From the NCBI RefSeq assembly GCF_026003995.1, contig NZ_BPIG01000002.1:682001-746000 (forward strand): a stretch of DNA of 64,000 nt, given 5' to 3'. A program made the translations under genes and the position numbers. This document shows positions 9,585 to 17,357 of the stretch, piece by piece (the first letter of the stretch is position 1; each line of letters opens with the position of its first letter). The notes below the pieces were generated by a model. The model saw only the letters and a list, made by a program, of their open reading frames with translations. It searched no databases and was not told the origin of the DNA. Source of the DNA: Tepidiforma sp. (GTDB lineage: Bacteria; Chloroflexota; Dehalococcoidia; Tepidiformales; Tepidiformaceae).

Positions 9585-10007
9585 GTGGCCATCGCCATCC
9601 GCCTCACCCGGGCGCAGCTCGACCAGATGGTCGCCCACGCCCTCGAAGACGCCCCCATCGAAGCGTGCGGCCTCATCGCCGCCCGCGACGGCGTCGTCAC
9701 CGAAATCCGCCGCGCCCGCAACGCCGAGCAGAGCCCCTACCGCTTCAGCATCGACCCGCTCGAAACCCGCCGCCACGAAGAGGCCATCGACGCCGCCGGC
9801 GCCGAACTCGCCGGCTTCTACCACTCCCACACCGGCTCCCCAGCCGTCCCCAGCCCGACCGACATCCGGATGATGGGCCCCTTCTTCGGCCCGCCGTTCG
9901 TCCACTTCGTCATCGGCGTCGCCGACCGCGCCAACCCCGAAGTCCGCGTCTGGTACATCCAGGACGGCCAGCCCGTCGAGCAGGAATTCGAACTCCTCCC
10001 CGGATGA
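9585..10007 (+). CDS. JAMM/MPN metallopeptidase (M67-type)
   Basis: A 140-residue single-domain JAMM protease. Glu26 (IEACGLIA), the zinc ligands His80 and His82 and the motif HSHTGSPAVPSPTD (Ser90, Asp93) form the complete HxHx7SxxD signature. Bacterial homologs such as Mec+ cleave extensions from ubiquitin-like sulfur-carrier proteins in cysteine or cofactor synthesis. No sulfur carrier is next to it here. The GTG start has GGAG six nt upstream, and TACAAT at 9546-9551 is a likely -10. Its stop overlaps the folP start in ATGA, so they are translationally coupled. Confidence 0.88.
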   Translation: MAIAIRLTRAQLDQMVAHALEDAPIEACGLIAARDGVVTEIRRARNAEQSPYRFSIDPLETRRHEEAIDAAGAELAGFYHSHTGSPAVPSPTDIRMMGPFFGPPFVHFVIGVADRANPEVRVWYIQDGQPVEQEFELLPG

Positions 10008-10897
10008 GCCAGCACCCCGGCCTGCCCTGGCCCCCGCCCCGCGTCTACCGCGCCCCGGCCGCCGTCATCCGCGGCCGCGAATTCCGCTGGGGCGAACGCA
10101 CCTTCGTCATGGGCATCATCAACGTCACGCCCGATTCGTTCAGCGGCGACGGCCTCGGCGCCGACCCCGACCCCGGCGCCGCAGCCGCACTCGCCCGCCG
10201 CTTCGAAGCCGAGGGTGCCGACCTCCTCGATATCGGCGCCGAATCCTCCCGCCCCGGCGCGGAAGAACTCGACCCCGCCGAGGAGCTCCGCCGCCTCCTC
10301 CCCTCCCTCCGCGCCGTCCGCGAAGCCACCACGCTCCCCATCTCCGTCGACACCTACCACCCGTCCGTCGCCGCTGCCGCCCTCGACGCCGGCGCCGATG
10401 CCGTCAACGACATCTGGGGCCTCCGCCGCGACCCGGAGATGGCCCGCGTCGTCGCCCGCGCCGGCTGCCACCTGATCGCCATGCACAACCAGCGCGGGCG
10501 CGCCTTCCGCGATGTCGCCGGCGATATCGCCGCCGGCTTCGAAGCCACCCTCGAGACGGCCGCCGCAGCCGGCATCCCCGCCGACCGCATCATCCTCGAC
10601 CCCGGCTTCGGCTTCGGCTGGACCCCGGAGCAGAACCTCGAGATGCTCCGCCGCCTCCCCGAGCTCTGGCGCTTCGGCCTCCCGCTCCTCGTCGGCACCT
10701 CCCGCAAGTCCACCATCGGCTACATCCTCGATGCCCCGGTCGACCAGCGCCTCGAAGGCACCGCCGCCACCGTCGCCCTCGCCGTCGCCGGCGGCGCCGA
10801 TATCGTCCGCGTCCACGACGTCGCCGCCATGGCCCGCGTCGTCCGCGTCGCCGACGCCGTCGTCCGCGCGAACTGGCGCTACCATCCCCCGGCATGA
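10004..10897 (+). CDS. folP: Dihydropteroate synthase
   Basis: A 297-residue TIM-barrel enzyme joining p-aminobenzoate to hydroxymethyl-dihydropterin pyrophosphate. Signatures: INVTPDSFSGDG (residues 39-50, pyrophosphate loop), DIGAESSRPGA, ISVDTYHP, NDIWGLRRDP, DPGFGFGW and GTSRKSTIGY. An extra N-terminal 25 residues (SQHPGLPWPPPRVYRAP) precede the barrel. The start ATG lies in an ATGA overlap with the JAMM gene, and the end overlaps folK the same way, so three genes share one transcript. No folB aldolase gene is adjacent. Confidence 0.95.
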   Translation: MSQHPGLPWPPPRVYRAPAAVIRGREFRWGERTFVMGIINVTPDSFSGDGLGADPDPGAAAALARRFEAEGADLLDIGAESSRPGAEELDPAEELRRLLPSLRAVREATTLPISVDTYHPSVAAAALDAGADAVNDIWGLRRDPEMARVVARAGCHLIAMHNQRGRAFRDVAGDIAAGFEATLETAAAAGIPADRIILDPGFGFGWTPEQNLEMLRRLPELWRFGLPLLVGTSRKSTIGYILDAPVDQRLEGTAATVALAVAGGADIVRVHDVAAMARVVRVADAVVRANWRYHPPA

Positions 10898-11373
10898 GCA
10901 CCGTCCTCCTCGCCCTCGGCTCGAACCTCGGCGACCGGCGCGCCAACCTCCGCGCCGCCCTCGCTGCGCTCGAAGAAGCCGGCGTGACCGTCACCCGCAC
11001 CTCCTTCGCCTGGGAGACGCCCCCCGTCCCCGCCGACCAGCCGCCCTTCCTCAACGCTGCTGCCGCCGCCGAGACGAGCCTCGTTCCGCCAGCCCTCCTT
11101 GCCGCGCTGAAGCGGATCGAATGGGCGCTCGGCCGCCGTCCCGCCCGCCGCTGGGGGCCCCGCCCCATCGACCTCGACATCCTCTTCTACGACGGCCTCC
11201 GCCTCGATACGCCGGACCTCACCATTCCCCACCCGCGCATCGCCGAGCGCGCCTTCGTCCTCGCCCCGCTCAGCGAGGTCTGGGACGCCCCCCTTCCCGT
11301 GTTCGGCGAACCGGCCCTTGCGCTCCTCGCGCGGGTCGGCCTCCAGGGCGCCCGCCGGGTCGGCCCCATCTGA
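10894..11373 (+). CDS. folK: Hydroxymethyl-dihydropterin pyrophosphokinase
   Basis: A 159-residue HPPK. GSNLGDR (residues 9-15), FLNAAAAAET, the family signature RRWGPRPIDLDILFYDG and PHPRIAERAFVLAPL are all intact. It pyrophosphorylates 6-hydroxymethyl-dihydropterin with ATP, giving the folP substrate. It overlaps folP by ATGA. TACCAT at 10880-10885, 8 nt upstream, might also allow a separate leaderless transcript. It converges with the P450 gene 8 nt away. Confidence 0.95.
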   Translation: MSTVLLALGSNLGDRRANLRAALAALEEAGVTVTRTSFAWETPPVPADQPPFLNAAAAAETSLVPPALLAALKRIEWALGRRPARRWGPRPIDLDILFYDGLRLDTPDLTIPHPRIAERAFVLAPLSEVWDAPLPVFGEPALALLARVGLQGARRVGPI

Positions 11374-11381
11374 GCCCCGGC

Positions 11382-12590
11382 CTACCCCTCCCGCTCGTCC
11401 GGCGCGCCCGGCACGATCACCAGCCGCTCGAAGCCCCGCACCTGCAGCGTGCCCCCTCGGCGCCCCTCCGCGACCCGGAACGCGCCGAACCGCCGCGCCA
11501 GCTCCTCCAGCGCGATCGCCAGCTCCGCCCGCGCGAGCGGCGCCCCGAGGCAGTAGTGCGGCCCGACCCCGAAGCTGAGGTGCCGCGGCCCGCCGCGCCC
11601 GGGCAGGAACCGGTCCGGCTCCTCGAACCGGGCCGGGTCGCGGTTCGCCGCCGCCACCATCACCAGCAGGCGCTGCCCCCGCCGGATGCGCCGCCCGCCC
11701 AGCTCCGCATCCTCCCGCGCGAACCGCGGCACCGAATGCGCCGGGCTGTCCCACCGCAGCGCCTCTTCGAGCACCTCCCCCGCCGTCACCTCGCCGTCGA
11801 GGAGCCGCGCCAGCTCCGGCGGGTGGTGCGCCAGCGCCCACGCCGCCGTCCCGAGGGCCATCGCCGTCGGCCCGTTGCCTGCCAGCCCGATGTGGACCAG
11901 CAGCATGACCGCCTCGGCCGCGCTCACCTCGCCCCGGTCGATCGCGCCGGCCAGCTCCGCCGCCACCGTGCCCTCCTCCCCGTCCTCCGCCGCGTCTGCC
12001 AGCGCTTCGAGGATGAAGCTCCCGGCCGCCGCAGCCGCCGGGGCCGCCGCCGGGTCATCCAGCCCGTCGACCCGCGCGCGCATCACCGCCAGCGCCGCGC
12101 CGTGGAACCCCTCCCACCGCGCCGGGTCGATGCCGAAATGCCGCAGCGCCGTCATCGCCGCGAGCGGCCGCGCGAGTCCGCCCATCAGCTCGAATGGGGC
12201 CCTCGCGCTGCCCCGCCCCGCCAGCTCCCCGATCAGCCCGCGGATGTCCGTTTCCCGCCCCGCGATCGCCCGCGCGCCGAACGCCCGGCTCACCGCGCCC
12301 CGCAGCCGCGCGTGTTCCGCGCCGTCCGCGTGCCCCAGCACCGGCGCCTCGCCGAACGGCATCGCCCGCCGGTGCGCCGCCACCCGTTCGCCCGCCGGCC
12401 CCGCCTCCAGCGCCGGGTCCGCCCCGAACCGCTCCGCGTCCAGCAGCGCCTGCTCGCACGCGTCGTACCCCGTCACCACCCACGCGCCGAGGTTCGCGCT
12501 CCAGTGCACCGGCTCCGCCGCGCGCAGCCGCGCCAGCTCCGGGTAGGGGTCATCGCCGTAGCCCGGCCGCTCCGGCCGAAAGAACACCAC
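11382..12590 (-). CDS. Cytochrome P450
   Basis: A 402-residue soluble class I P450. The heme-thiolate loop FGVGPHYCLGAPLAR carries the Cys ligand, and ExxR is EEALR. The I-helix segment is LAGNGPTAMAL, so the usual acid of AG(G/A)(D/E)T is replaced by Gly/Pro, which may alter oxygen activation. The substrate is unknown, and no ferredoxin gene is near. The GTG start is supported by TACACT at 12597-12602, 6 nt upstream, with a TTGATC -35 and a 10-bp palindrome. Confidence 0.92.
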   Translation of the reverse strand: MVFFRPERPGYGDDPYPELARLRAAEPVHWSANLGAWVVTGYDACEQALLDAERFGADPALEAGPAGERVAAHRRAMPFGEAPVLGHADGAEHARLRGAVSRAFGARAIAGRETDIRGLIGELAGRGSARAPFELMGGLARPLAAMTALRHFGIDPARWEGFHGAALAVMRARVDGLDDPAAAPAAAAAGSFILEALADAAEDGEEGTVAAELAGAIDRGEVSAAEAVMLLVHIGLAGNGPTAMALGTAAWALAHHPPELARLLDGEVTAGEVLEEALRWDSPAHSVPRFAREDAELGGRRIRRGQRLLVMVAAANRDPARFEEPDRFLPGRGGPRHLSFGVGPHYCLGAPLARAELAIALEELARRFGAFRVAEGRRGGTLQVRGFERLVIVPGAPDEREG

Positions 12591-12596
12591 CGCGCA

Positions 12597-12625
12597 AGTG
12601 TAGTCCCGCGCAACAGTTGATCAAC
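12597..12625 (-). promoter_or_regulatory. P450 promoter with overlapping palindrome
   Basis: Reading on the minus strand: TTGATC (12619-12624), 16-bp spacer, TACACT (12597-12602), 6 nt, GTG start. The perfect palindrome GTTGATCAAC (12616-12625) covers the -35 and is a likely repressor operator. A leaderless transcript is implied. Confidence 0.7.
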
Positions 12626-12667
12626 ACTGAACGATTGGCCAGTCAGCGACCGTCCCCGGAACACCGC

Positions 12668-12706
12668 GCGGGCAGCCCCGGGGTTCGCTCCCCCGGGACC
12701 GCCCGC
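12668..12706. other. Strong hairpin between divergent genes
   Basis: Outer stem GCGGGC/GCCCGC (6 bp), symmetric 3-nt internal loop, inner stem CCCGGGG/CCCCGGG (7 bp), 7-nt loop. It lies inside the 264-bp gap between the P450 start and the next gene, which diverge, so it cannot terminate either gene. Role unknown. The rest of the gap shows only the P450 promoter and the TACCGT of the next gene. Confidence 0.6.
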
Positions 12707-12863
12707 GCAGCCGTGGACGGGTGCACCGGCCGCGCCGAGGCCCGCGCGGCCTGCCCCGCCACCACCCCTGGAGCGGCGTTCCCTCCAAATCCAAATACGC
12801 CGCCCGCGGAATAAGGGATTTCCGGATCCCGGCCCCCGGGCCTTCCGCCATACCGTGGCATCG

Positions 12864-13694
12864 GTGGAACCGCGCAATCGACCTGCCCCCGCGTTCGACC
12901 CCAACGCCTACCTGGGCCGCTTCCTGCGCCCCGGCTACCTCCTCCCGGCGGCCGTCGTCGTCGGCGCGCTCCTCCTCGCCGTCGTCGTCCAGCCCGGCCC
13001 CCACCACACGAGCGCCGGGAGCGACGTCCGCGTCGAAGCCGTCCGCCAGTCGCCCACCGCCGCGCCGGCGACCCCGCCGCCGAGCCCCACCCCCGAACCG
13101 CCGTCGACAGCGGCCGCCGACGTCGCGCCGGAAACCGCCGTCGCCGGCGCCCGCTCCACGCCGCCCGCGTCGCCGACCGTCGACCCGGACCTCCTCGACC
13201 AGCCCACCCAGTGCGGCACCCTCCGCGAAACCGCCGTCGCCCTCTCCGTCGAACAGGCCATCAGCGGCATCTCCATCCGGGCGACCCGCGCTGCCGTCTA
13301 CCCCATCGACTACTTCACCTGCATCCTCGTCGCCGCCGGCGGCAGCGAATCCCTCCAGCTCGCCTCCGCCCTCCGCAAGCAGGAAACCGCCGGCATGACC
13401 CATGTCGTCCTCGTCGACCTCTGGGTCGCCAACGGCTCGAAGCTCTTCGGCCAGGTCAACCTGCGCACCGCCGTCGTCGCCGCCGCCGGCCAGACCTTCA
13501 GCGCCGTCGCCACCCTCGGCAGCCGCTCCGAACTGGTCCTCGGCTCGGGCCAGGGCCGCAACGTCACGCTCGTCGCCGCCGTCCGCAACACCGTCGGCGA
13601 ATCGACCGGCCCCGTCACCCTCGTCATCGATGCGCCGCTCGCGGGCGGCACCCCGGTCGCCGGCAAATACCAGCTCTTCCTCCCCATCCCCTGA
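12864..13694 (+). CDS. Membrane-anchored extracytoplasmic protein of unknown function
   Basis: A 276-residue protein with one transmembrane anchor (YLLPAAVVVGALLLAVVVQP, about residues 26-45). A Pro/Thr/Ala-rich linker follows to about residue 105, then a globular domain with two Cys (CGTLRET, YFTCILVA) and a beta-rich C-terminus. The final domain resembles generic DUF4352-like surface folds, but I cannot assign a family. GTG 12864 is preferred over GTG 12855, because TACCGT (12851-12856) would overlap the latter and is 7 nt from 12864, like other leaderless starts here. The MaoC gene follows 39 nt later. Confidence 0.65.
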   Translation: MEPRNRPAPAFDPNAYLGRFLRPGYLLPAAVVVGALLLAVVVQPGPHHTSAGSDVRVEAVRQSPTAAPATPPPSPTPEPPSTAAADVAPETAVAGARSTPPASPTVDPDLLDQPTQCGTLRETAVALSVEQAISGISIRATRAAVYPIDYFTCILVAAGGSESLQLASALRKQETAGMTHVVLVDLWVANGSKLFGQVNLRTAVVAAAGQTFSAVATLGSRSELVLGSGQGRNVTLVAAVRNTVGESTGPVTLVIDAPLAGGTPVAGKYQLFLPIP

Positions 13695-13733
13695 CCCCTT
13701 CCCCGCAACGCGGGCCGGCCCCATCCTTCCCCC

Positions 13734-14147
13734 ATGGCCACCTACGACGACATCCAGCTCGGCGATTCCGCCGCCTTCACCAAGACCATCTCCGAATCCG
13801 ACGTCTACCTCTTCGCCGGCATCACCGGCGACCTCAACCCGGCCCACGTCGATGCCGTCGCCGCCGCCCAGGGCATGTTCAAGCAGCGCATCGCCCACGG
13901 CATGCTCACCGGCTCCTTCATCTCCACCGTCCTCGCGATGCAGCTGCCCGGCCCGGGCACCATCTACGTCAGCCAGTCGCTGAACTTCCGCGCGCCCGTC
14001 TTCTTCGGCGATACCCTCACGGCTCGTGTCGAAGCCATCGAAAAGCTCGAACCGCGCAAGTGGGTGAAGTTCCGGACCACCGTGACGAACCAGGACGGCA
14101 AGACCGTCGTCGAGGGCGAGGCCGTCGTCATCCCGCCTTCGGCCTGA
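13734..14147 (+). CDS. MaoC-like enoyl-CoA hydratase
   Basis: A 137-residue single hotdog-fold protein. The hydratase 2 motif is clear: FAGITGDLNPAHVD contains the Asp and His catalytic pair, and RIAHGMLTGSFIS is the typical following helix. It should hydrate trans-2-enoyl-CoA to (R)-3-hydroxyacyl-CoA, serving fatty acid or polyester metabolism. The STAS-like gene converges and overlaps its stop by 20 bp. Confidence 0.9.
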   Translation: MATYDDIQLGDSAAFTKTISESDVYLFAGITGDLNPAHVDAVAAAQGMFKQRIAHGMLTGSFISTVLAMQLPGPGTIYVSQSLNFRAPVFFGDTLTARVEAIEKLEPRKWVKFRTTVTNQDGKTVVEGEAVVIPPSA

Positions 14148-14583
14148 ACTCCTCCGCCGCCGTCTCCCCGGCGCGCTCCCGTTCGATTGCCGCCCGCCGG
14201 CGCGCCCGGTTTCCCTCGCGCGCTGTCTCGCGGAACCGCTCGGCGAACCAGCGCCCGGCCGCCGCCTCGTCCATCACCACCGCAGCCCGGTTCCGCAGGC
14301 CCGAATACCGCAGAATCCGGCGCGCCGCGGGCTCCTGCGCTGTCCCCGCCACCACCGCCAGCCGCATCGGTTCCGCCATCCGGCTCGCCAGCAGCGCTCC
14401 CAGCACCAGCCACTGCCCGGGCCCCCGTTCCACCCCGCGCACGTCGACGAGGAGATCCGTGATCGCGCCCGCTTCGGCCAGCGCGAACCCCTGCGAAATC
14501 AGCCGCAGCGCTTCCTCCGTCGAAAGCCGGCCGCTGACCTCCGCGCACAGGCGCCCTTCGGGCGTCACCCGGACCGTGTACAT
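14128..14583 (-). CDS. STAS/SpoIIAA-like protein, function unknown
   Basis: A 151-residue protein beginning MYTVRVTPEGRLCAEVSG. The alternating pattern (CAEVSGRLSTEEALRLI, ITDLLVDVRGVERGP, MRLAVVAG, RAAVVMDEAAAGRWFAERF) resembles a SpoIIAA/STAS-like alpha/beta fold. A charged tail of Arg/Glu (about residues 120-151) follows. No phosphorylatable Ser is obvious. An ATG 12 nt upstream (14595) is an alternative start. The 3' end overlaps the convergent MaoC gene by 20 bp. Confidence 0.6.
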   Translation of the reverse strand: MYTVRVTPEGRLCAEVSGRLSTEEALRLISQGFALAEAGAITDLLVDVRGVERGPGQWLVLGALLASRMAEPMRLAVVAGTAQEPAARRILRYSGLRNRAAVVMDEAAAGRWFAERFRETAREGNRARRRAAIERERAGETAAEEFRPKAG

Positions 14584-14648
14584 GCCCCGCAGCATGCCAC
14601 AAACCTCGCAGCGCCGCGCTCAGGGCACTCCCTGATGCCGCCCGCTGC

Positions 14649-15701
14649 TCACCCCGCAGCCTCGAACCGCCGCCACGGCGGCTCCTCTGCTCCGCGAACC
14701 TCCACCTGCACCCCGGGGACCGCCTGCCGCAGCCGCTCCGCCACCCGCCCGACCGCCCCCGGCGGCACGAGCGGCACCACGCCGACGCCGCCATCGACGG
14801 CCCCCACCGCGTCGTACCCGCGCGAGAACCGCCGCACCAGCCACGCCGTGCCCCACGCCTCCCCGGCTCCCGGCACCTCGACCCAAAGCCACGGCCGGCC
14901 GACGCGCCCCGGTTCGAGCAGCGGCAGGCACGTGGCCGGGTCCCAGCCCCCGGGTCCTTCGCCGCGCGCCAGCCGCGCCAGCGCCGCCGTCAGCTGCTGC
15001 GGCGTCGCCGGCACCGTCGCCCAGCCCAGCGCCCCCGCCTCCAGCGCCCGCGCCGTCTCGACCTGCGCGCCGGGCCCCGCCAGCACGATCACTCGTCCTG
15101 CCGCCGGTCCGAGCTCCCGGCACAGATCCGCAGCGCCGGCGCCCGCCTCGGCGAGCACCGCGTCCGCCTCCTCGGGCGAGGCCGCTTCGAGTAGCCCCAT
15201 CGCTGCCGCCGCGGCAGCGATCACCTCGGCGACGCCCCGGTCCCGCACGCGGCGCCACGTGCGCATCCCACGCAGCCGCGGGTGCGGCCAGGCCCCGTAG
15301 CCGCCGTCGAGGTGCCGCCCCCGCGACCCCTGCAGCGTCCGCCCCGAAGTCGCAAGCCCCAGCAGCCACCGCGCGCACGGCACGCACAGGAACAGCTCGC
15401 CGGCCGCCTGCTCTTCGCGCTCCCACGCCACCCGCTCGGCCCGCTCCGCCGGCGATTCGCAGCACACCGCGCACTGGTCGTCGAACACCAGGTGCCGGCC
15501 GTTCGCTCCCGGCTGCCCGAAGAGCCGCCCCTCGCCGCTCCGCGCGTCAGCCGCCAGCTGCGCCAGCCACCGCGCACACCAGCCGCACACCCGGACGCGC
15601 TCTGTAGGGCCGACCGGCCGCCAGCCCCGGTACCGCCGCTGCGGCCGCGCCGAAATGGCCCAGCCGGCCGGCCGCACCTCGCAGCAGGCGCACGGTTCCA
15701 T
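14649..15701 (-). CDS. Duplicated zinc-finger protein with receiver-like domain
   Basis: A 350-residue protein of unknown function. The first 115 residues hold two similar zinc modules: C4/C6-C7...C39xxC42-ARWL, then C77xxC80...C106xxC109-ARWL. Residues 155-240 follow the beta-alpha pattern of a response-regulator receiver (RVIVLAGPGAQVETARAL, GALGWATVPATPQQLTAAL) but show no clear phospho-Asp. The C-terminal third is rich in Trp and Val. ATG 15701 places CACC at the N-terminus. GATGAT 6 nt upstream could be a -10. This may be a regulatory protein; partners are unknown. Confidence 0.65.
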   Translation of the reverse strand: MEPCACCEVRPAGWAISARPQRRYRGWRPVGPTERVRVCGWCARWLAQLAADARSGEGRLFGQPGANGRHLVFDDQCAVCCESPAERAERVAWEREEQAAGELFLCVPCARWLLGLATSGRTLQGSRGRHLDGGYGAWPHPRLRGMRTWRRVRDRGVAEVIAAAAAAMGLLEAASPEEADAVLAEAGAGAADLCRELGPAAGRVIVLAGPGAQVETARALEAGALGWATVPATPQQLTAALARLARGEGPGGWDPATCLPLLEPGRVGRPWLWVEVPGAGEAWGTAWLVRRFSRGYDAVGAVDGGVGVVPLVPPGAVGRVAERLRQAVPGVQVEVRGAEEPPWRRFEAAG

Positions 15702-15733
15702 GCCACCATCATCGGCGCGCCCCCCGCGCGCCC

Positions 15734-16495
15734 TCACCCCACCCGCACGTCGGCCGCCACCGCGACATGGTCGCTCGGGTACAGCCCCGGGTCGTGCGCC
15801 GCCGCCGCGGTCCCCGCCAGCCACGCCCGCTCGACCGCAAGGCTCCCACGGACCCACACGTAGTCCAGGCAGCCCGGCTCGCCCTCCGTATCCATCCCCG
15901 GGGCGATGATGCCGGATGGCCAGGTCGCTGCCGGCTCCGCGCCATTCGCCTCCCGATAGGCCGACCGGTAACCAGCGCCTTCCATCACGGCATACGCCGG
16001 CTCACCCGGCCGCGCGTTGAAATCCCCCGCGACCGCCTCGGCGTCGGCTCGCGGCGCCGCATCCATCCACGCGGCAAGCAGCTCCGGCTGCGCCCGCCGC
16101 ACCCCGTCCTCCCCCGGCCGGTGGTGCAGGTGCGTGGTCGCGAACCACACCGTCAGGCCCCCCGGCAGCGCGATGAGCACGCGCTGCACCGTCCGCCCGC
16201 GCCCGAGGTCCAGCACCTCGTGCGCGAGCACCTCGCCCCGGGCGACGATGATCGCCGTCCCGAACCCGGGGAACCGCGGACTCTCCGCCGCGAGCGTCCG
16301 CGGATGGCCGCCAAGCGCCCCGGCCAGCAGGTCGTCCTGCCGCTCGCCCGCCAGCGAAACCTCCTGCAGCCCGCACAGGTCGGGCGCCAGCTCCCGAAAC
16401 GCCGCAGCGAGCAGCGGCTTCCGCTCCGCCCACCGGTCGGCCACGTTCCGGATGTTCCAGGTTGCGACGCGCAGCCGGAGCACGTCCACGCTCAC
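15734..16495 (-). CDS. Endonuclease/exonuclease/phosphatase-family hydrolase
   Basis: A 253-residue EEP-superfamily enzyme. Conserved blocks: VATWNIRNV, CGLQEVSL (metal Glu), TTHLHHRP, AVAGDFNARPGEPAY (Asp/Asn metal site) and PSDHVAVAADV (catalytic Asp-His). Members cut DNA, sphingolipids or inositol phosphates; specificity is unreadable and no signal peptide is present. The GTG start overlaps the stop of the MetF-like gene (GTGA), so the two are translationally coupled. Confidence 0.85.
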   Translation of the reverse strand: MSVDVLRLRVATWNIRNVADRWAERKPLLAAAFRELAPDLCGLQEVSLAGERQDDLLAGALGGHPRTLAAESPRFPGFGTAIIVARGEVLAHEVLDLGRGRTVQRVLIALPGGLTVWFATTHLHHRPGEDGVRRAQPELLAAWMDAAPRADAEAVAGDFNARPGEPAYAVMEGAGYRSAYREANGAEPAATWPSGIIAPGMDTEGEPGCLDYVWVRGSLAVERAWLAGTAAAAHDPGLYPSDHVAVAADVRVG

Positions 16496-17316
16496 CGCAC
16501 GCCCGCCGCCTCCAGCGCCCGCGCGATCCGTTCCCCGACTGCCTCCGGCGGGTCCATCTCGAACGTCATGATCGCCACGCCCTGGAACGCCGGCGATTCC
16601 CGCAGCCGTACGAGCGTCCCCTCGAAATACCCCCACGCTGCGTGTTCATCGCCCGCCGCGAGCACGTCCCGCAGCCGGCCCGGCAGTTCGAGCCCCAGCC
16701 GTCGCGAAATCCGCTCCCCCGCCTCCCCGCTGAGCAGCGGCATCACCATCGCGATCGCCGTCACCCCGGGCGCCTCCGCCCGCACGGCCGCCAATTCACG
16801 CTCCAGCGCCCCCACGTCGAACGTCGGCTGCGTCTGCACGTAGCTCGCACCCGCCCGGAGCTTCGGCAGCAGGTTCCGGCGCGCCGTCGCCGGGTCGCGC
16901 GCGTACTGGTTCAGCGTCGCGCCGATCGTCATCCCCGGGTGCGCTGCCCGCACCTCCGCGATCGCCTCACGCACCGTCAGCGAAGGCCCCTCGCCCGCCG
17001 GCGCATGGTCCCCCGCCACGCAGAGCACCTGCGCGATGCCTCCATCCCGCGCCCGCGCCGCCGCCGCCGCGACCGACGCCCGCGTCTCGCCGCGCGCCGC
17101 GAGGTGCCACACCGGGTCGATCCCCGCCGCCAGCAGCTCGAGCGACGCCTCGAGGCTCGATTGCCGGTCCGGCCGCTGGATGACGTTCACCGCGTCGGCC
17201 GCATCCCCCAGCAAACGGGCCCGCCGCAGCAGCACCTTCGGCAGGTGCCGCTGCGGCGGCGTGATTTCGAGCGCGACGGCGAACTCGCCCGCCGCCAGCC
17301 GGTCGAGGAAGCGCAT
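16492..17316 (-). CDS. Methylenetetrahydrofolate reductase-like protein
   Basis: A 274-residue TIM-barrel protein resembling MetF: FAVALEITPPQRH at the N-terminus, DAVNVIQRPDRQSSLEASLEL, GIDPVWHLAARGETR and QTQPTFDVGALERELAAVR. The family reduces methylene-THF to methyl-THF with FAD, but related methylenetetrahydrofolate reductase-like proteins act in C1 pathways such as demethylation. It is slightly shorter than E. coli MetF. The ATG at 17316 begins the conserved region; a longer in-frame extension upstream looks non-coding. It is coupled to the EEP gene and lies 41 nt after the permease gene of ABC operon 1. Confidence 0.82.
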   Translation of the reverse strand: MRFLDRLAAGEFAVALEITPPQRHLPKVLLRRARLLGDAADAVNVIQRPDRQSSLEASLELLAAGIDPVWHLAARGETRASVAAAAARARDGGIAQVLCVAGDHAPAGEGPSLTVREAIAEVRAAHPGMTIGATLNQYARDPATARRNLLPKLRAGASYVQTQPTFDVGALERELAAVRAEAPGVTAIAMVMPLLSGEAGERISRRLGLELPGRLRDVLAAGDEHAAWGYFEGTLVRLRESPAFQGVAIMTFEMDPPEAVGERIARALEAAGVR

Positions 17317-17357
17317 ACCGAGAGATTCCGACGCCCCTCGCGAAGCGTCCAGCCCGC

